This document shows positions 17,536 through 26,156 of a stretch of DNA of 64,000 nt, in pieces (position 1 is the first letter of the stretch; every line of letters starts with the position of its first letter). The position numbers were made by a program, and so were the translations under genes. This DNA is from Cryobacterium sp. GrIS_2_6 (GTDB lineage: Bacteria; Actinomycetota; Actinomycetes; Actinomycetales; Microbacteriaceae). A model generated the notes under the pieces. The model ran no database searches, had not been told where the DNA came from, and saw only the letters and a program-made list of their open reading frames with translations. The stretch covers positions 3,472,001 to 3,536,000 of the forward strand of contig NZ_JAXCHP010000001.1 in the NCBI RefSeq assembly GCF_035984545.1. Reading direction: 5' to 3'.

Positions 17536-18593
17536 CAGAGCCCCCCGGGGATCTGGCTGCCGGCGGCGACGAGGCCGGGGTCGTGCGGATGCAGCGGCGA
17601 ACCCGCGAGGGCCATGGCCTCGTTGGCGTTTCCGCCGGCCGCCGCGGCGCCGGCCACGTTCCGGATCACATCGTCGAGAGGGGTACTCGGTTCGAAGTCG
17701 ACGAGCTTCCGCGCGAGGCCGTTGTTGGGGACCCGGCGACGCATGTCCTCGTAGCCGGGGGCGTACGCCTGCTCGTAGGGAATCAGGCTGATGTCGCTCG
17801 TCGAGCCGAGGACGTCGATCACGCGCTCGGCGAGGCCGAGGATCGAGATCTCCTGGGCGCCGCCCATGTTGACGGCCAGGCCGTACGCCGCCGGAGTCTC
17901 GGCGAGCCGGACGAGGGCGGGCACGATGTCGCCTACGTAGGAGAAGCAGCGGGTCTGTCGTCCGTCGCCGAAGACCGTCAGCGGTTCCCCTCGCTGCGCC
18001 TGGCCGACGAGGTTGGGGAAGACCATGCCGTAACGCCCGGTCTGCCGCGGCCCGACCGTGTTGAACAGGCGCACGATGGCAACCGAGAGTCCGAACTCAC
18101 TCCAGTAGGCGTGCGCGAACGCCTCATCGATTCCCTTCGCGGCGGCGTACGTCCACCGGGATTTGAGGGCGGAGCCGAGGATGCGGTCGGACTCCTCGTC
18201 GAGGCTGTCAGCGGTGTTCTTCCCGTAGACCTCGCTCGTCGACGCGAGCAGCAGGGTCACCCCCGCGGCGACGCACGCGTCGAGGACGTTCTCGGTGCCG
18301 TGGATGTTTGTGCGCAGGCTCGTCAGGGGCTCCTCAACGATGAGCTTGACGCCGACGGCCGCGGCGAGGTGGAAGACCCGGTCACGCCCGGTGATGAGGT
18401 CGGTGACGAGTGCCTTGTCGAGGATGCTGCCCTGGACGAAACGCAACCGGGGGTTGTCACTGACTCTGGCGAGGTTGCGGAGCGAGCCGGTCGAGAGGTT
18501 GTCGAGCACGATGACGTCGTCACCCTGCTCCAGCAGGTATTCGGTGAGGTGGCTGCCGATGAAGCCGGCGCCGCCGGTGATCAATGATTTCAC
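17535..18593 (-). CDS. NAD-dependent nucleotide-sugar epimerase/dehydratase (extended SDR)
   Basis: The 352-residue extended SDR has the NAD-binding motif LITGGAGFIGSHLTEYLLEQG at the N-terminus, the catalytic Ser/Thr in LLASTSEVYGKN and the YxxxK dyad in YAAAKGIDEAFAHAYW. The substrate region includes RLFNTVGPRQTGRYGMV and GDGRQTRCFSYVGDI. It resembles UDP-glucuronate decarboxylase, UDP-hexose 4-epimerase and related enzymes of polysaccharide loci; which reaction it performs cannot be read from sequence. The extra tail of about 40 residues after DDVIRNVAG is Gly/Ala-rich. It is coupled to glmS downstream and lies 84 nt from the dehydrogenase gene upstream. Confidence 0.88.
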   Translation of the reverse strand: MKSLITGGAGFIGSHLTEYLLEQGDDVIVLDNLSTGSLRNLARVSDNPRLRFVQGSILDKALVTDLITGRDRVFHLAAAVGVKLIVEEPLTSLRTNIHGTENVLDACVAAGVTLLLASTSEVYGKNTADSLDEESDRILGSALKSRWTYAAAKGIDEAFAHAYWSEFGLSVAIVRLFNTVGPRQTGRYGMVFPNLVGQAQRGEPLTVFGDGRQTRCFSYVGDIVPALVRLAETPAAYGLAVNMGGAQEISILGLAERVIDVLGSTSDISLIPYEQAYAPGYEDMRRRVPNNGLARKLVDFEPSTPLDDVIRNVAGAAAAGGNANEAMALAGSPLHPHDPGLVAAGSQIPGGL

Positions 18594-18677
18594 GGTGGTT
18601 CTCCGATCGAAGGGGTGGGCAGGGCAACGGATGCCGGGGGCCGAGCGGCCCCAGGCATCCGCCCGGGAAAGAAGGGG

Positions 18678-20039
18678 TCAGAGCTGCACGCGGCGGGGCA
18701 GGTCGGTGCGACGGTAGGTCGTGTCGAGCACGAGGACCTCGGGGGACAGCCATTCCCAGTCGACGTTGTCGTGGTCGGTGTGCAGGACCACAAGGTCGGC
18801 GCCGAATGCGTCCGGGTCGACCGTCGCGGTGAGCTCGCTGCCGTTCCTGAGCCGGACGGACCCGAAGAACGGGTCGTGGAACCCGACGTCCGCGCCCTGG
18901 TCGGCCAGCATGCTGAGGATATCCAGGGCAGGCGACTCGCGGAGGTCGGCGACGTTGGGCTTGTACGAGACTCCGACAACGAGCACGCGTGCGCCGCGGA
19001 GCGGCTTGCCCTGGTCGGCGAGGGTTTCGCGCACCCGCTCGAGGACCCGCCGCGGGCGGCCGGCGATCTCGCTCATCGCGTGTTCGATGACCGGCGCGTC
19101 GACGTGCGCCTTGCGGAGCTGCCAGAGCAGGTAGTGCGGGTCGCACGGGATGCAGTGTCCGCCGACGCCGGCGCCGGGGAAGAAGGGCATGAACCCGTAC
19201 GGCTTGGTCGCTGCGGCGTTGATGACCTCGATGACCGACAGTCCGAGGGCGAGGCACGCCTCGGCGAATTCGTTCGCGAGGGCGATGTTCACCGCCCGGA
19301 AGGTGTTCTCGAGGAGCTTGCTCATCTCGGCGACCTCGAGGGAGCTGACACCGTGAATGTTGCGGGCATAGCGGCCGAGGAGGGCGGCTCCCGCAGTCTG
19401 GCAGGCCGGGGTCGCGCCGCCGACCACCCGCGGCACGTCCTCGTGGGCAAAGCGGTCGTTGCCGGGGTCGATGCGTTCGGGGCTGAAGGAAACGAAGATG
19501 TCCTTGCCCGCGGTCAGGCCGCGCACGAGCAGCGGGGTGACGAGGAGGTCCCTGGTGCAGCCGGGGTACGTCGTGGATGTGAGCATCAGGAGCTGGCCGG
19601 GAACGGCGGCGTCGACGACCATCGTGCACGCGCTCGCGAGGATCTCGAGGTCGGGCGTGAGGTGTTCGTCGATCGGCGTGGGGACGCAGATGATGACCGC
19701 TGCCGCGTCTCCGAGCAGGTAGGTGTCGCCCGTGATCTGGAAGTCGTCGCCCTCCAGTGCCGTCTCGAGGCGATCGCGGTCTGACTCGAGGAGGTCGGCT
19801 TCACCGCTGCGGATCACGGCGAGCCGGCGTTCGCTCACGTCGACGCCGAGAACGCGGAGACCGGCGGCGTGCAGGGACAGCGCCGTCGGCAGTCCGACGT
19901 ATCCCAGGCCCACGATGGCGACGTCGAAGTCGAACTGGGTGCGGGGGATGACCGGGATGAGCCGGGCGTCCGCGTTCGTGCGCTGGCGGCCCTGGTGCGT
20001 GAGCGGCAGGGAAGAGTCGTCGACGATTTCGATTGACAT
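18678..20039 (-). CDS. UDP-sugar 6-dehydrogenase (WecC/WbpA/TviB type)
   Basis: NAD-dependent four-electron oxidation of a UDP-hexose(NAc) to the uronic acid. The 453-residue chain has the N-terminal NAD motif VAIVGLGYVGLPTALSLHAAGL, the VPTPIDEHLTPDL block, the central domain with the catalytic cysteine in GVGGHCIPCDPHYL (about residue 267) and the C-terminal VLVVGVSYKPNVADLRESPAL. GGHCIP-DP is typical of enzymes acting on UDP-GlcNAc or UDP-ManNAc rather than of UDP-glucose dehydrogenases (GGSCFPKD). The ATG at 20039 with AAAGGA upstream is preferred over the longer frame to 20225. It heads the minus-strand sugar operon. Confidence 0.92.
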   Translation of the reverse strand: MSIEIVDDSSLPLTHQGRQRTNADARLIPVIPRTQFDFDVAIVGLGYVGLPTALSLHAAGLRVLGVDVSERRLAVIRSGEADLLESDRDRLETALEGDDFQITGDTYLLGDAAAVIICVPTPIDEHLTPDLEILASACTMVVDAAVPGQLLMLTSTTYPGCTRDLLVTPLLVRGLTAGKDIFVSFSPERIDPGNDRFAHEDVPRVVGGATPACQTAGAALLGRYARNIHGVSSLEVAEMSKLLENTFRAVNIALANEFAEACLALGLSVIEVINAAATKPYGFMPFFPGAGVGGHCIPCDPHYLLWQLRKAHVDAPVIEHAMSEIAGRPRRVLERVRETLADQGKPLRGARVLVVGVSYKPNVADLRESPALDILSMLADQGADVGFHDPFFGSVRLRNGSELTATVDPDAFGADLVVLHTDHDNVDWEWLSPEVLVLDTTYRRTDLPRRVQL

Positions 20040-20199
20040 TCCAGGTCCTTTGTTCGGGTAAGTCTGTGTGTTTAGGTGCGGTTCGCGGATGCGCCGCCGG
20101 CAAGCGAGGAGTTTCGGGACTCGGCGAGGTACGGCGTGTGGTGTTCCCGCGGCCAGTCTCTGCAGATGTTGCGATCCGGGCAAGCCATGGTCGGGACTC

Positions 20200-20224
20200 T
20201 GCGGGATCGTGTGGGCATCCCGCA
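20200..20224. promoter_or_regulatory. Inverted repeat in the divergent dehydrogenase/GT2 region
   Basis: TGCGGGAT and ATCCCGCA form a perfect 8-bp inverted repeat with a 9-nt spacer in the 292-nt gap between the two divergent sugar genes. Placement and size suit an operator. Nothing else is recognisable in the gap except the Shine-Dalgarno sites at each end. Confidence 0.4.
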
Positions 20225-20331
20225 CCCGGATGTGGTTAACCGCACCTGCGTGCCGTCGCGGGCGCCCTGTCCCGCGTGTACGGTCGGACCACCGGAGCGA
20301 CCCCGCGTCCGGCAGGTCGACGGAGAGTCAT

Positions 20332-21669
20332 ATGCTGAGCCTGGTCGTGGTGCTCGTCCTCGTGGTGGGGGTGAACACCGCCCTATGGGGCACGGTCGGT
20401 CTGGGCCGGGTCGTCGCGCAGGCATTCCGGAAGCGGCCGCGGAGTGCGCGCCACCGGCTCGCACAGCAGGCCGCTGGCGGGGCGGCCGCCGGAGCAGGCG
20501 GCCGCGTCACCCCGAAGGACGTTGCCGTGCTGATCGCGGCGCACAATGAAGAACTCGTGATCCGGAACACGATCCGCTCGGCCGCCAGGCTCGTGCCCGT
20601 CGGCAACATCTTCATCGCCTCGGACGCTTCGAAGGACACGACGGCGATGATCGCGGAGGAGAGCGGGGCGAACGTCGTCGAGCTCCTGCCCAACCGCGGC
20701 AAGGCCGGTGCGCTCGTCGCCGCGATCATGCACTTCCGGCTTGACGAACGCTTTGAGATCGTGATGCTGCTCGACGCGGACACGCAGCTCGCGGACGACT
20801 ACATGGAGACGGGCCTGCCGTACTTCGACGATCCCGGGGTCGTCGCCGTCGCCGGCCGCGCCGCGACGGTGACGGACCCGCCATCGCCGACCCGCCTCGG
20901 CCGTTTTCTCGTGGCGTACCGCGAACGGTTCTATGTGGTCGTGCAGTTCCTCCTCAAGTACGGCCAGGCCGCCCGCTTCGCGAACGTGGTGTCGATCGTC
21001 CCCGGCTTCGCGAGCATGTATCGCAGCCGGATCCTCGCCGACATCGACATTTCAGCTCCGGGGCTCGCGATCGAGGACTTCAACATGACATTCGAGGTGC
21101 ATGCCAAGCGGCTCGGCCGCATCGCCTTCCACCCCCTTGCGGCGATCGCGTATACCCAGGACCCCGACACCTTCCGGGATTACACGAAACAGCTGCGCCG
21201 GTGGACGCTCGGCTTCTGGCAGACGGTCCGCCGGCACGGTTTCCGGTTCGGGACCTTCTGGGGAGCCCTCGCCCTCTACGTCTTCGAACTCGTGACGAGC
21301 AGCATCATGATGCTGATCTTCCTGCCGCTGCTCCTGATGTCGCTTGCGGCCGCGGCCTGGGGCGAGGTCTCGGCAGACCCGGTGTCGATCGCGGTCGCGC
21401 AGGCGGTCCCTCCGGCCTCCATCGTCATCGGGGTGCTGGTGCCGGACTACCTGCTCACGATCCTGGTCGTGATCGTGACCGGGCGGGTGCACTACCTGGT
21501 GCTCGGGATCGGCTTCCCGCTCGTGCGCATCGTCGACGCGTTCATCTGTCTCCGGACCATCCCGCAGGCTTTATTCGGCCGGTCGAGCGGCACGTGGAAG
21601 AGCCCGGAACGACGGAGCAACACTGCGGCGAGCCCCGGGATTGCGGTCGGCGACGCCCTGCCGGGGTAG
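20332..21669 (+). CDS. Processive family-2 glycosyltransferase, membrane-bound
   Basis: The 445-residue protein resembles poly-GlcNAc/hyaluronan synthase-type GT2 enzymes, which polymerise and often export beta-linked polysaccharide. An N-terminal transmembrane helix is followed by the GT-A domain: AVLIAAHNEELVIRNTI, the DXD-like LLDADTQ (about residue 148), the acceptor IEDFNMTFE and the processivity motif QLRRW. Three or four transmembrane segments follow (from VFELVTSSIMMLIFLPLLLM onward). ATG at 20332 has GGAGAG 6 nt upstream. It is divergent from the UDP-sugar dehydrogenase, whose product is a plausible donor. No deacetylase or exporter is adjacent. Confidence 0.88.
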   Translation: MLSLVVVLVLVVGVNTALWGTVGLGRVVAQAFRKRPRSARHRLAQQAAGGAAAGAGGRVTPKDVAVLIAAHNEELVIRNTIRSAARLVPVGNIFIASDASKDTTAMIAEESGANVVELLPNRGKAGALVAAIMHFRLDERFEIVMLLDADTQLADDYMETGLPYFDDPGVVAVAGRAATVTDPPSPTRLGRFLVAYRERFYVVVQFLLKYGQAARFANVVSIVPGFASMYRSRILADIDISAPGLAIEDFNMTFEVHAKRLGRIAFHPLAAIAYTQDPDTFRDYTKQLRRWTLGFWQTVRRHGFRFGTFWGALALYVFELVTSSIMMLIFLPLLLMSLAAAAWGEVSADPVSIAVAQAVPPASIVIGVLVPDYLLTILVVIVTGRVHYLVLGIGFPLVRIVDAFICLRTIPQALFGRSSGTWKSPERRSNTAASPGIAVGDALPG

Positions 21670-21693
21670 CGCGACCCGACTGGTCCCTGTATA

Positions 21694-24417
21694 TCAGACC
21701 ATCCCGCTTGCCGCGCCGTCTGAGAGTACCGTGCCGGTGCCGGAGAGCAGCGCGATCAGGTGCGAACGGGACTTGGCACCGAGCTTGTTGTATGTCCGGG
21801 TGAGGCGCACCTCCACTGTGCGCAGGGACACGAAGAGCTCGGCGGCGATCTCCTTGTTGCGTTTGCCCTGTTGCACGAGTTCGGCGACGAGTCGTTCGTC
21901 GGGGGCAAGGGTCGCGAGGAGGGGATTGACGCTCGGGGCGTGGGTGCCCAGGCGGACGGCATCCGCTTTTCTGGCCCACGGGATGGCGCCGAGTTGGGTG
22001 AAGATCATCCGTGCGGCCAGGTACTGGTCTGCGCCTTCCCTGCCGTGCCCGAGGCTCACGAGCCGGTCGGCGAAGCTCAGGAGGGTGCGGCCCTGCTCGA
22101 ATTGCGAATCGCCCGGCTGCCAGAGGCCAGCGGCCTGTTCAAAGACGGCGATGGATGCCTCGCCGGGTGTCAGGAGGGCCTCGGCCCGCGCAGTGGCGAG
22201 CACCGTCCACCGGGTGTGGAAGAGCCGGGCCCTGGCCCGGAACTCACGGAACTGGATCACGGCCTCCCGCAGTCGGCCGGACAGCACGTATGCCTCGATC
22301 AGGTCGACGTGGCTCCGGAGCAGCGAGGGGTTGCGGAACGCTGACCCGATTGCGCCGGCCCGGTGCAGGAATGCGATCGCATCGTCGAACCGGCCCTCCA
22401 TGAGGGCGAACCGGCCCTGGTCGGCAACGAGCCGGGCGGCGAGAGCCGGATGGTCGCTCGTCGCGAAGCTGCGGTTGCAGAGCTCGATCGCCGCGTCCGC
22501 GCGCACTCGGTCTCCGCGGGCCTGCCAGTACCAGGCCGTCAGCAGCTGGAGCGGGCGGCGATGCACCTGTTCCGTCCCGGATCCTGTGAGCGATTCGATG
22601 ATGGCCATGGCCTCGAATTGGTTTCCGGCGAGAATTTCGTTCTCCGCGAGGTAGTATCTGGCCGTCTGCAGGACGATCGGGTCCGGCGGGGGCTCGAGGC
22701 CGACGACGGTGCGCAGTACCCGCCTGGCGTCGCCGTATCGGTCGATGAACGTGAGGCTGCGGCCGAGGACGGACAGGGCCCTGGCGCTCGTCTCCTCGGT
22801 CCAGCCGTGCCGGGACAGCCGCTCGAACATCCGGGTCGAGGGTCCAGGGTCACCCTCGAGAGCGGACAGCAGCAGTGCGGACAGCTCGTGGAGTTCGACG
22901 GACTCCGGGGTTGCGCTTTCGAGGAGATGACGGCCCCTGGCGAGGGCTTCCCGCGCGGCGTCGACCTCCCAGCGCTCGGCGTGACTGAGGGCGCTCATGC
23001 CGAGCATGCGGGCGAGGTCTTCCGTCCTGCCGCTCGCGCCGCGCGGCCCTACCCAGTCGTCGAGGTCGGTCGTGAGCAGCTGGTGGGTCGACATGAATTC
23101 GATTCCGCTGCGCAGGGTCGCGAGCTTTGTGACCGTGGCGAGCGAGCCGGTCCTGCGCTGGCCGAGCCTGGCATAGCGGGCCGCATAGGAGAGTTCGCCC
23201 TGCAGGTACAGCGCCTCCGCGACCTCGAGCAGGGCCTCGGGGCTTCCGGTGGCGTCGAGCGCGAGGGCGAGGGCGCGTTCGGCGAGTTCGACGGACTGCC
23301 AGATCAGGCCCCTGCGGCCGAATTCGGCAGCGGAAGCGAGCAGTTCGTCCGAGGAGAGGCTGCCGGCGTCCGCCCAGCTGCGGTGCCACGCGGCGAGGCC
23401 GGGATCCCCGCCGGGTGCGTCCTCGCTGCGGGCGGCACGGGCATGGAATTCGGCGCGGGTACCGGCGTCGATTGACCAATAGAGATGGGAACGCAGCGCT
23501 GAGTCCGAAATCCGGAGGTACCGGCCGTCGCGGATGACGGTTCCCGCGGACAGGAGTTCTTCCAGGGCGCCTCGGATGGGGTCGCCGCTCTGCCGGATCG
23601 GATCCTGGCTGCTCAGGTAGGAGCAGGACAGCATCGCCAGCAGGAGGTGCTGGTCGTCCGGTTCCTGCGAGGTCCGCGTCGAGGGAGCGCGGGAGGCGCG
23701 GAACGGCAGGGCGACAGGGGCGGCGTTCCCGAGGTGCCTGCTGGTCAGGAGCCGGGCGTTCCTGGCGATTTCGGACGGACTTCCCGATGAGGAGGATGCC
23801 AGCATCCGCCGGAGCGCCTCGTCGGACTGGGACCCGAGAAGTTCGGTCGCGAGGAGCATCGATTCGGCGAAGGTGAGGCGGTCGAGGGTGATGCGCGGGA
23901 GCGAAGCGAGCGGGCCGACGGGGGGCTCTGCACACACGGTGCCCACGAGGCGCAGCCCCGTGCCGCCGAGGCGCGCCGCGACCATCGCGAACACGGTCTG
24001 GCTCGGGAGGTCCATCAGGTCGAGGTCGTCGATCAGGAGGAGGGTTGTCGCGGGGGTGAAGTCGCGGATCAGGGCGAGGAGTTCCGCCGCGCGGGCGGCG
24101 AGCCGGGCATCCGCTTCGCCGGGGATGAGGAGTTCGCTCGAGAGCGCCGCGGCGGCCGGGGTCTGGAACGAGGCGACGAAGGCCGAGAGGCCGGAGAGCG
24201 GGAAGCCGGCTTCCGCAGGATTGATCCTGACCCGGAAGATCTCGATCCCTGCGATCGGTTCGACGGAGGCGAGTAGGCGCGATTTGCCGGATCCGGGCTC
24301 CCCGACGACCAGCATGGCTGACTCATGAGGGGCGGTTGCGAGTTCGAGGATCGCGCCCAGCGTGTCGCGGTGGATGCTGGACTTCATGCGACGGCCCCAG
24401 GAATCATTCCGGACCAT
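21694..24417 (-). CDS. Large ATP-binding LuxR-family (LAL) transcriptional regulator
   Basis: The 907-residue MalT/LAL-type regulator has Walker A GEPGSGKS (about residues 40-47), Walker B TTLLLIDDLDLMD, a long helical repeat middle region (about residues 270-830, TPR-like), and a C-terminal LuxR helix-turn-helix (LVQQGKRNKEIAAELFVSLRTVEVRLTRTYNKLG). Such proteins bind ATP and an inducer and activate nearby or distant operons. ATG at 24387 is an alternative start closer to the P-loop. It is convergent with the GT2 gene (24 nt apart). Its upstream region holds two strong palindromes. The target is unknown; the sugar locus is the obvious candidate. Confidence 0.9.
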   Translation of the reverse strand: MVRNDSWGRRMKSSIHRDTLGAILELATAPHESAMLVVGEPGSGKSRLLASVEPIAGIEIFRVRINPAEAGFPLSGLSAFVASFQTPAAAALSSELLIPGEADARLAARAAELLALIRDFTPATTLLLIDDLDLMDLPSQTVFAMVAARLGGTGLRLVGTVCAEPPVGPLASLPRITLDRLTFAESMLLATELLGSQSDEALRRMLASSSSGSPSEIARNARLLTSRHLGNAAPVALPFRASRAPSTRTSQEPDDQHLLLAMLSCSYLSSQDPIRQSGDPIRGALEELLSAGTVIRDGRYLRISDSALRSHLYWSIDAGTRAEFHARAARSEDAPGGDPGLAAWHRSWADAGSLSSDELLASAAEFGRRGLIWQSVELAERALALALDATGSPEALLEVAEALYLQGELSYAARYARLGQRRTGSLATVTKLATLRSGIEFMSTHQLLTTDLDDWVGPRGASGRTEDLARMLGMSALSHAERWEVDAAREALARGRHLLESATPESVELHELSALLLSALEGDPGPSTRMFERLSRHGWTEETSARALSVLGRSLTFIDRYGDARRVLRTVVGLEPPPDPIVLQTARYYLAENEILAGNQFEAMAIIESLTGSGTEQVHRRPLQLLTAWYWQARGDRVRADAAIELCNRSFATSDHPALAARLVADQGRFALMEGRFDDAIAFLHRAGAIGSAFRNPSLLRSHVDLIEAYVLSGRLREAVIQFREFRARARLFHTRWTVLATARAEALLTPGEASIAVFEQAAGLWQPGDSQFEQGRTLLSFADRLVSLGHGREGADQYLAARMIFTQLGAIPWARKADAVRLGTHAPSVNPLLATLAPDERLVAELVQQGKRNKEIAAELFVSLRTVEVRLTRTYNKLGAKSRSHLIALLSGTGTVLSDGAASGMV

Positions 24418-24753
24418 TCCGGGGGTCGGTGAAAGAGTTCATTCATGAGACGGCGCTTCGTTTCGGGTAACGAGTGCGTGCGGATCACTCTATTGGGGGA
24501 GTACAGCAGCCGCCTCGGGGATGAGTCGGTGCTCTGCATTACTACCTGTATGCGGTTCCGGAATGGGTGGCCCGGGACCTGTCACCCCCGGTGAAGGGGG
24601 TTCCTGTTATGCAAGGTACGCTCATTTTCTTCCAAAGTATCCCCCACTAGTGGGGGATTACGGCGCGCCGAAAGCCTGGGGGTGCGCCGTGGGGCATCCG
24701 CTGTGATAGCGGTACTGGGCGGTTCTGCCGCGATTGAATCGCGTTTGACCGAG
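24418..24753. promoter_or_regulatory. Gene-free region with three palindromes, between LAL regulator and oxidoreductase
   Basis: No credible gene is seen in these 336 nt, whose G/C-tract composition differs from its surroundings. They hold ACCCCC-ggtgaa-GGGGGT (24584-24601), the perfect 20-bp palindrome ATCCCCCACTAGTGGGGGAT (24639-24658) and CGCGATT-g-AATCGCG (24729-24743). The last is terminator-like and lies just past the oxidoreductase stop at 24754. The first two lie 165-240 nt upstream of the LAL start, and their shared C5/G5 arms suggest related operator sites. Confidence 0.5.
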
Positions 24754-25770
24754 CTATTCGTGGATCGCGACGACTGTGCGCCCGTGCAGCCGACCCGCGA
24801 GGATGTCATCGGCCGCCGGGATCGCTTCCTCGAGCGTGATGCCCGACGTCAGGCCGTCGAGGAGCGCCAGGTCGAGGTCGGATTCGAGCCGCGACCATGC
24901 CTGTTCCCGGAGGGCCGGTGGGGCCTCGACGGAATTGATGCCCACAAGGCTGACCCCGCGCAGGATGAAGGGCATCACCGTCGTCGGGAGGTCGGCGCCC
25001 TGGGCGAGGCCGCACGCGGTGATCACGGCCCCGTAGTTCGCCTGGGCGAGGACATTGGCGAGGGTGGCGCTTCCGACGGAGTCGACGGCCGCGGCCCAGC
25101 GCTGGGCCTGAAGCGGTTTTCCGGGCTCGGAGAGGGTGCTCCGGTCCAGGATCGCCTCGGCCCCGAGGCCGCGGAGGTAGTCGCCGAGTTCGTCGACGCG
25201 GCCGGTCGATGCCGTCACCCGGTAGCCCCTGGCCGAGAGCAGGGCCACCGCGATCGAGCCGACGCCGCCGGCGGCGCCGGTGACGAGCACAGGGCCGGAG
25301 TCCGGCGTTGTCCCGGCGCGTTCGAGCGCGAGCACGGCGAGCATGGCGGTGAATCCGGCCGTGCCGATCGCGGCGGCCCGAAGGGCACTGATCCCGGCGG
25401 GCAGGCGTACCAAAGATGCGCCGGAGACCCTCGCGCGTTCGGCGAGGCCGCCGTGGTGGGTCTCGCCCAGGCCGGAGCCGTTCAGGATGACCCGGTCTCC
25501 TGGTGCCCAGCGCGGGTCCTCGCTCGACTCGACGGTGCCGACGAGGTCGATCCCGGCGATGAGGGGCCAGGAGCGGATGACCCCGGGGCGGCCGGCGAGC
25601 GCGAGCCCGTCCTTGTAGTTGAGGCTCGAGTAGTCGACGGTGATGGTCACGTCACCCGGCATCAGGAAGGAATCGTCGACGAGCGTGAGCGTCGCGTGCT
25701 GCGACTTCGTGCCGTCCTCCGCAACAGTTCGTTCGACGACGATGGCGCGGAACTGAGTCTCACTAGTCAT
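24754..25770 (-). CDS. Zinc-independent MDR oxidoreductase, YhdH/AcuI type (acrylyl-CoA reductase-like)
   Basis: The 338-residue medium-chain reductase has the catalytic GroES-like domain with SSLNYKDGLALAG (AcuI/YhdH signature, about residues 48-60), PGDRVILNGSGLGETHHGGLAERA, and the Rossmann motif VLVTGAAGGVGSIAVALLSARG (about residues 152-173). MPFILRGVSLVGINSVEAPP matches the NADPH-dependent acryloyl-CoA reductase subgroup. No zinc-ligand cysteines are seen. The family reduces acryloyl-CoA or quinones; the physiological substrate here is not known. The ATG is 6 nt after TAGGCT, so the gene is probably leaderless. Confidence 0.9.
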   Translation of the reverse strand: MTSETQFRAIVVERTVAEDGTKSQHATLTLVDDSFLMPGDVTITVDYSSLNYKDGLALAGRPGVIRSWPLIAGIDLVGTVESSEDPRWAPGDRVILNGSGLGETHHGGLAERARVSGASLVRLPAGISALRAAAIGTAGFTAMLAVLALERAGTTPDSGPVLVTGAAGGVGSIAVALLSARGYRVTASTGRVDELGDYLRGLGAEAILDRSTLSEPGKPLQAQRWAAAVDSVGSATLANVLAQANYGAVITACGLAQGADLPTTVMPFILRGVSLVGINSVEAPPALREQAWSRLESDLDLALLDGLTSGITLEEAIPAADDILAGRLHGRTVVAIHE

Positions 25771-25776
25771 GCTCCG

Positions 25777-25782
25777 AGCCTA
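25777..25782 (-). promoter_or_regulatory. -10 box, leaderless geometry (oxidoreductase 24754-25770)
   Basis: TAGGCT, then the 6-nt spacer CGGAGC, then ATG on the minus strand. Confidence 0.6.
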
Positions 25783-25820
25783 CTTCCCGCCCCTCACCCG
25801 CGTTCCGCCTACTCGGTAGC

Positions 25821-26156
25821 ATGAACGCTTTGACCGCCGCCCTCGTGCCAGAGAACGTGCGGGTCGTGCCGTGCCGGCTCTCGGTGAGCGCGGGAATGGA
25901 CGCCTTTCGGGCGGACGACATCACGCCAGGCACAACCTGGAGGATGGTCTCGGCGACGCTCGCGAGGCGCAGCTATGACGAGGCGCCGGTCAGTGCGCTG
26001 TTCCTGTTCGACCGGATGCAGGACTTCGCCTACCAGCAGGAGGTCGCCGAGAATCCGGCCAAGCGGCACCACGCGCGGTTCTGGCGCTGCTCGGACGGCT
26101 GGCTACTCCCCGGTGGGACGAGGGTCGACTGGCTCGCGTCGGGGACCTTCGATCGT
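25821..26156 (+). pseudogene. LssY_C-domain gene remnant
   Basis: The frame starting at 25821 reads an LssY C-terminal-domain segment: DDITPGTTWRMVSATLARRS, YDEAPVSALFLFDRMQDFAY, NPAKRHHARFWRC and [13 protein letters not shown]. Intact LssY_C proteins continue past FDRAVG with a further block and usually have more N-terminal sequence. Here the first 25 residues are degenerate, and after DRAV the frame turns into Arg/Pro-rich nonsense up to 26591. At that point a different frame, encoding an unrelated membrane protein, takes over. I read this as a gene truncated at both ends and fused to its neighbour by a deletion. Confidence 0.6.

Noticed and set aside
15466..17754. A 762-codon plus-strand frame opposite glmS
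   Set aside because: Antisense shadow; glmS on the other strand has full catalytic motifs.
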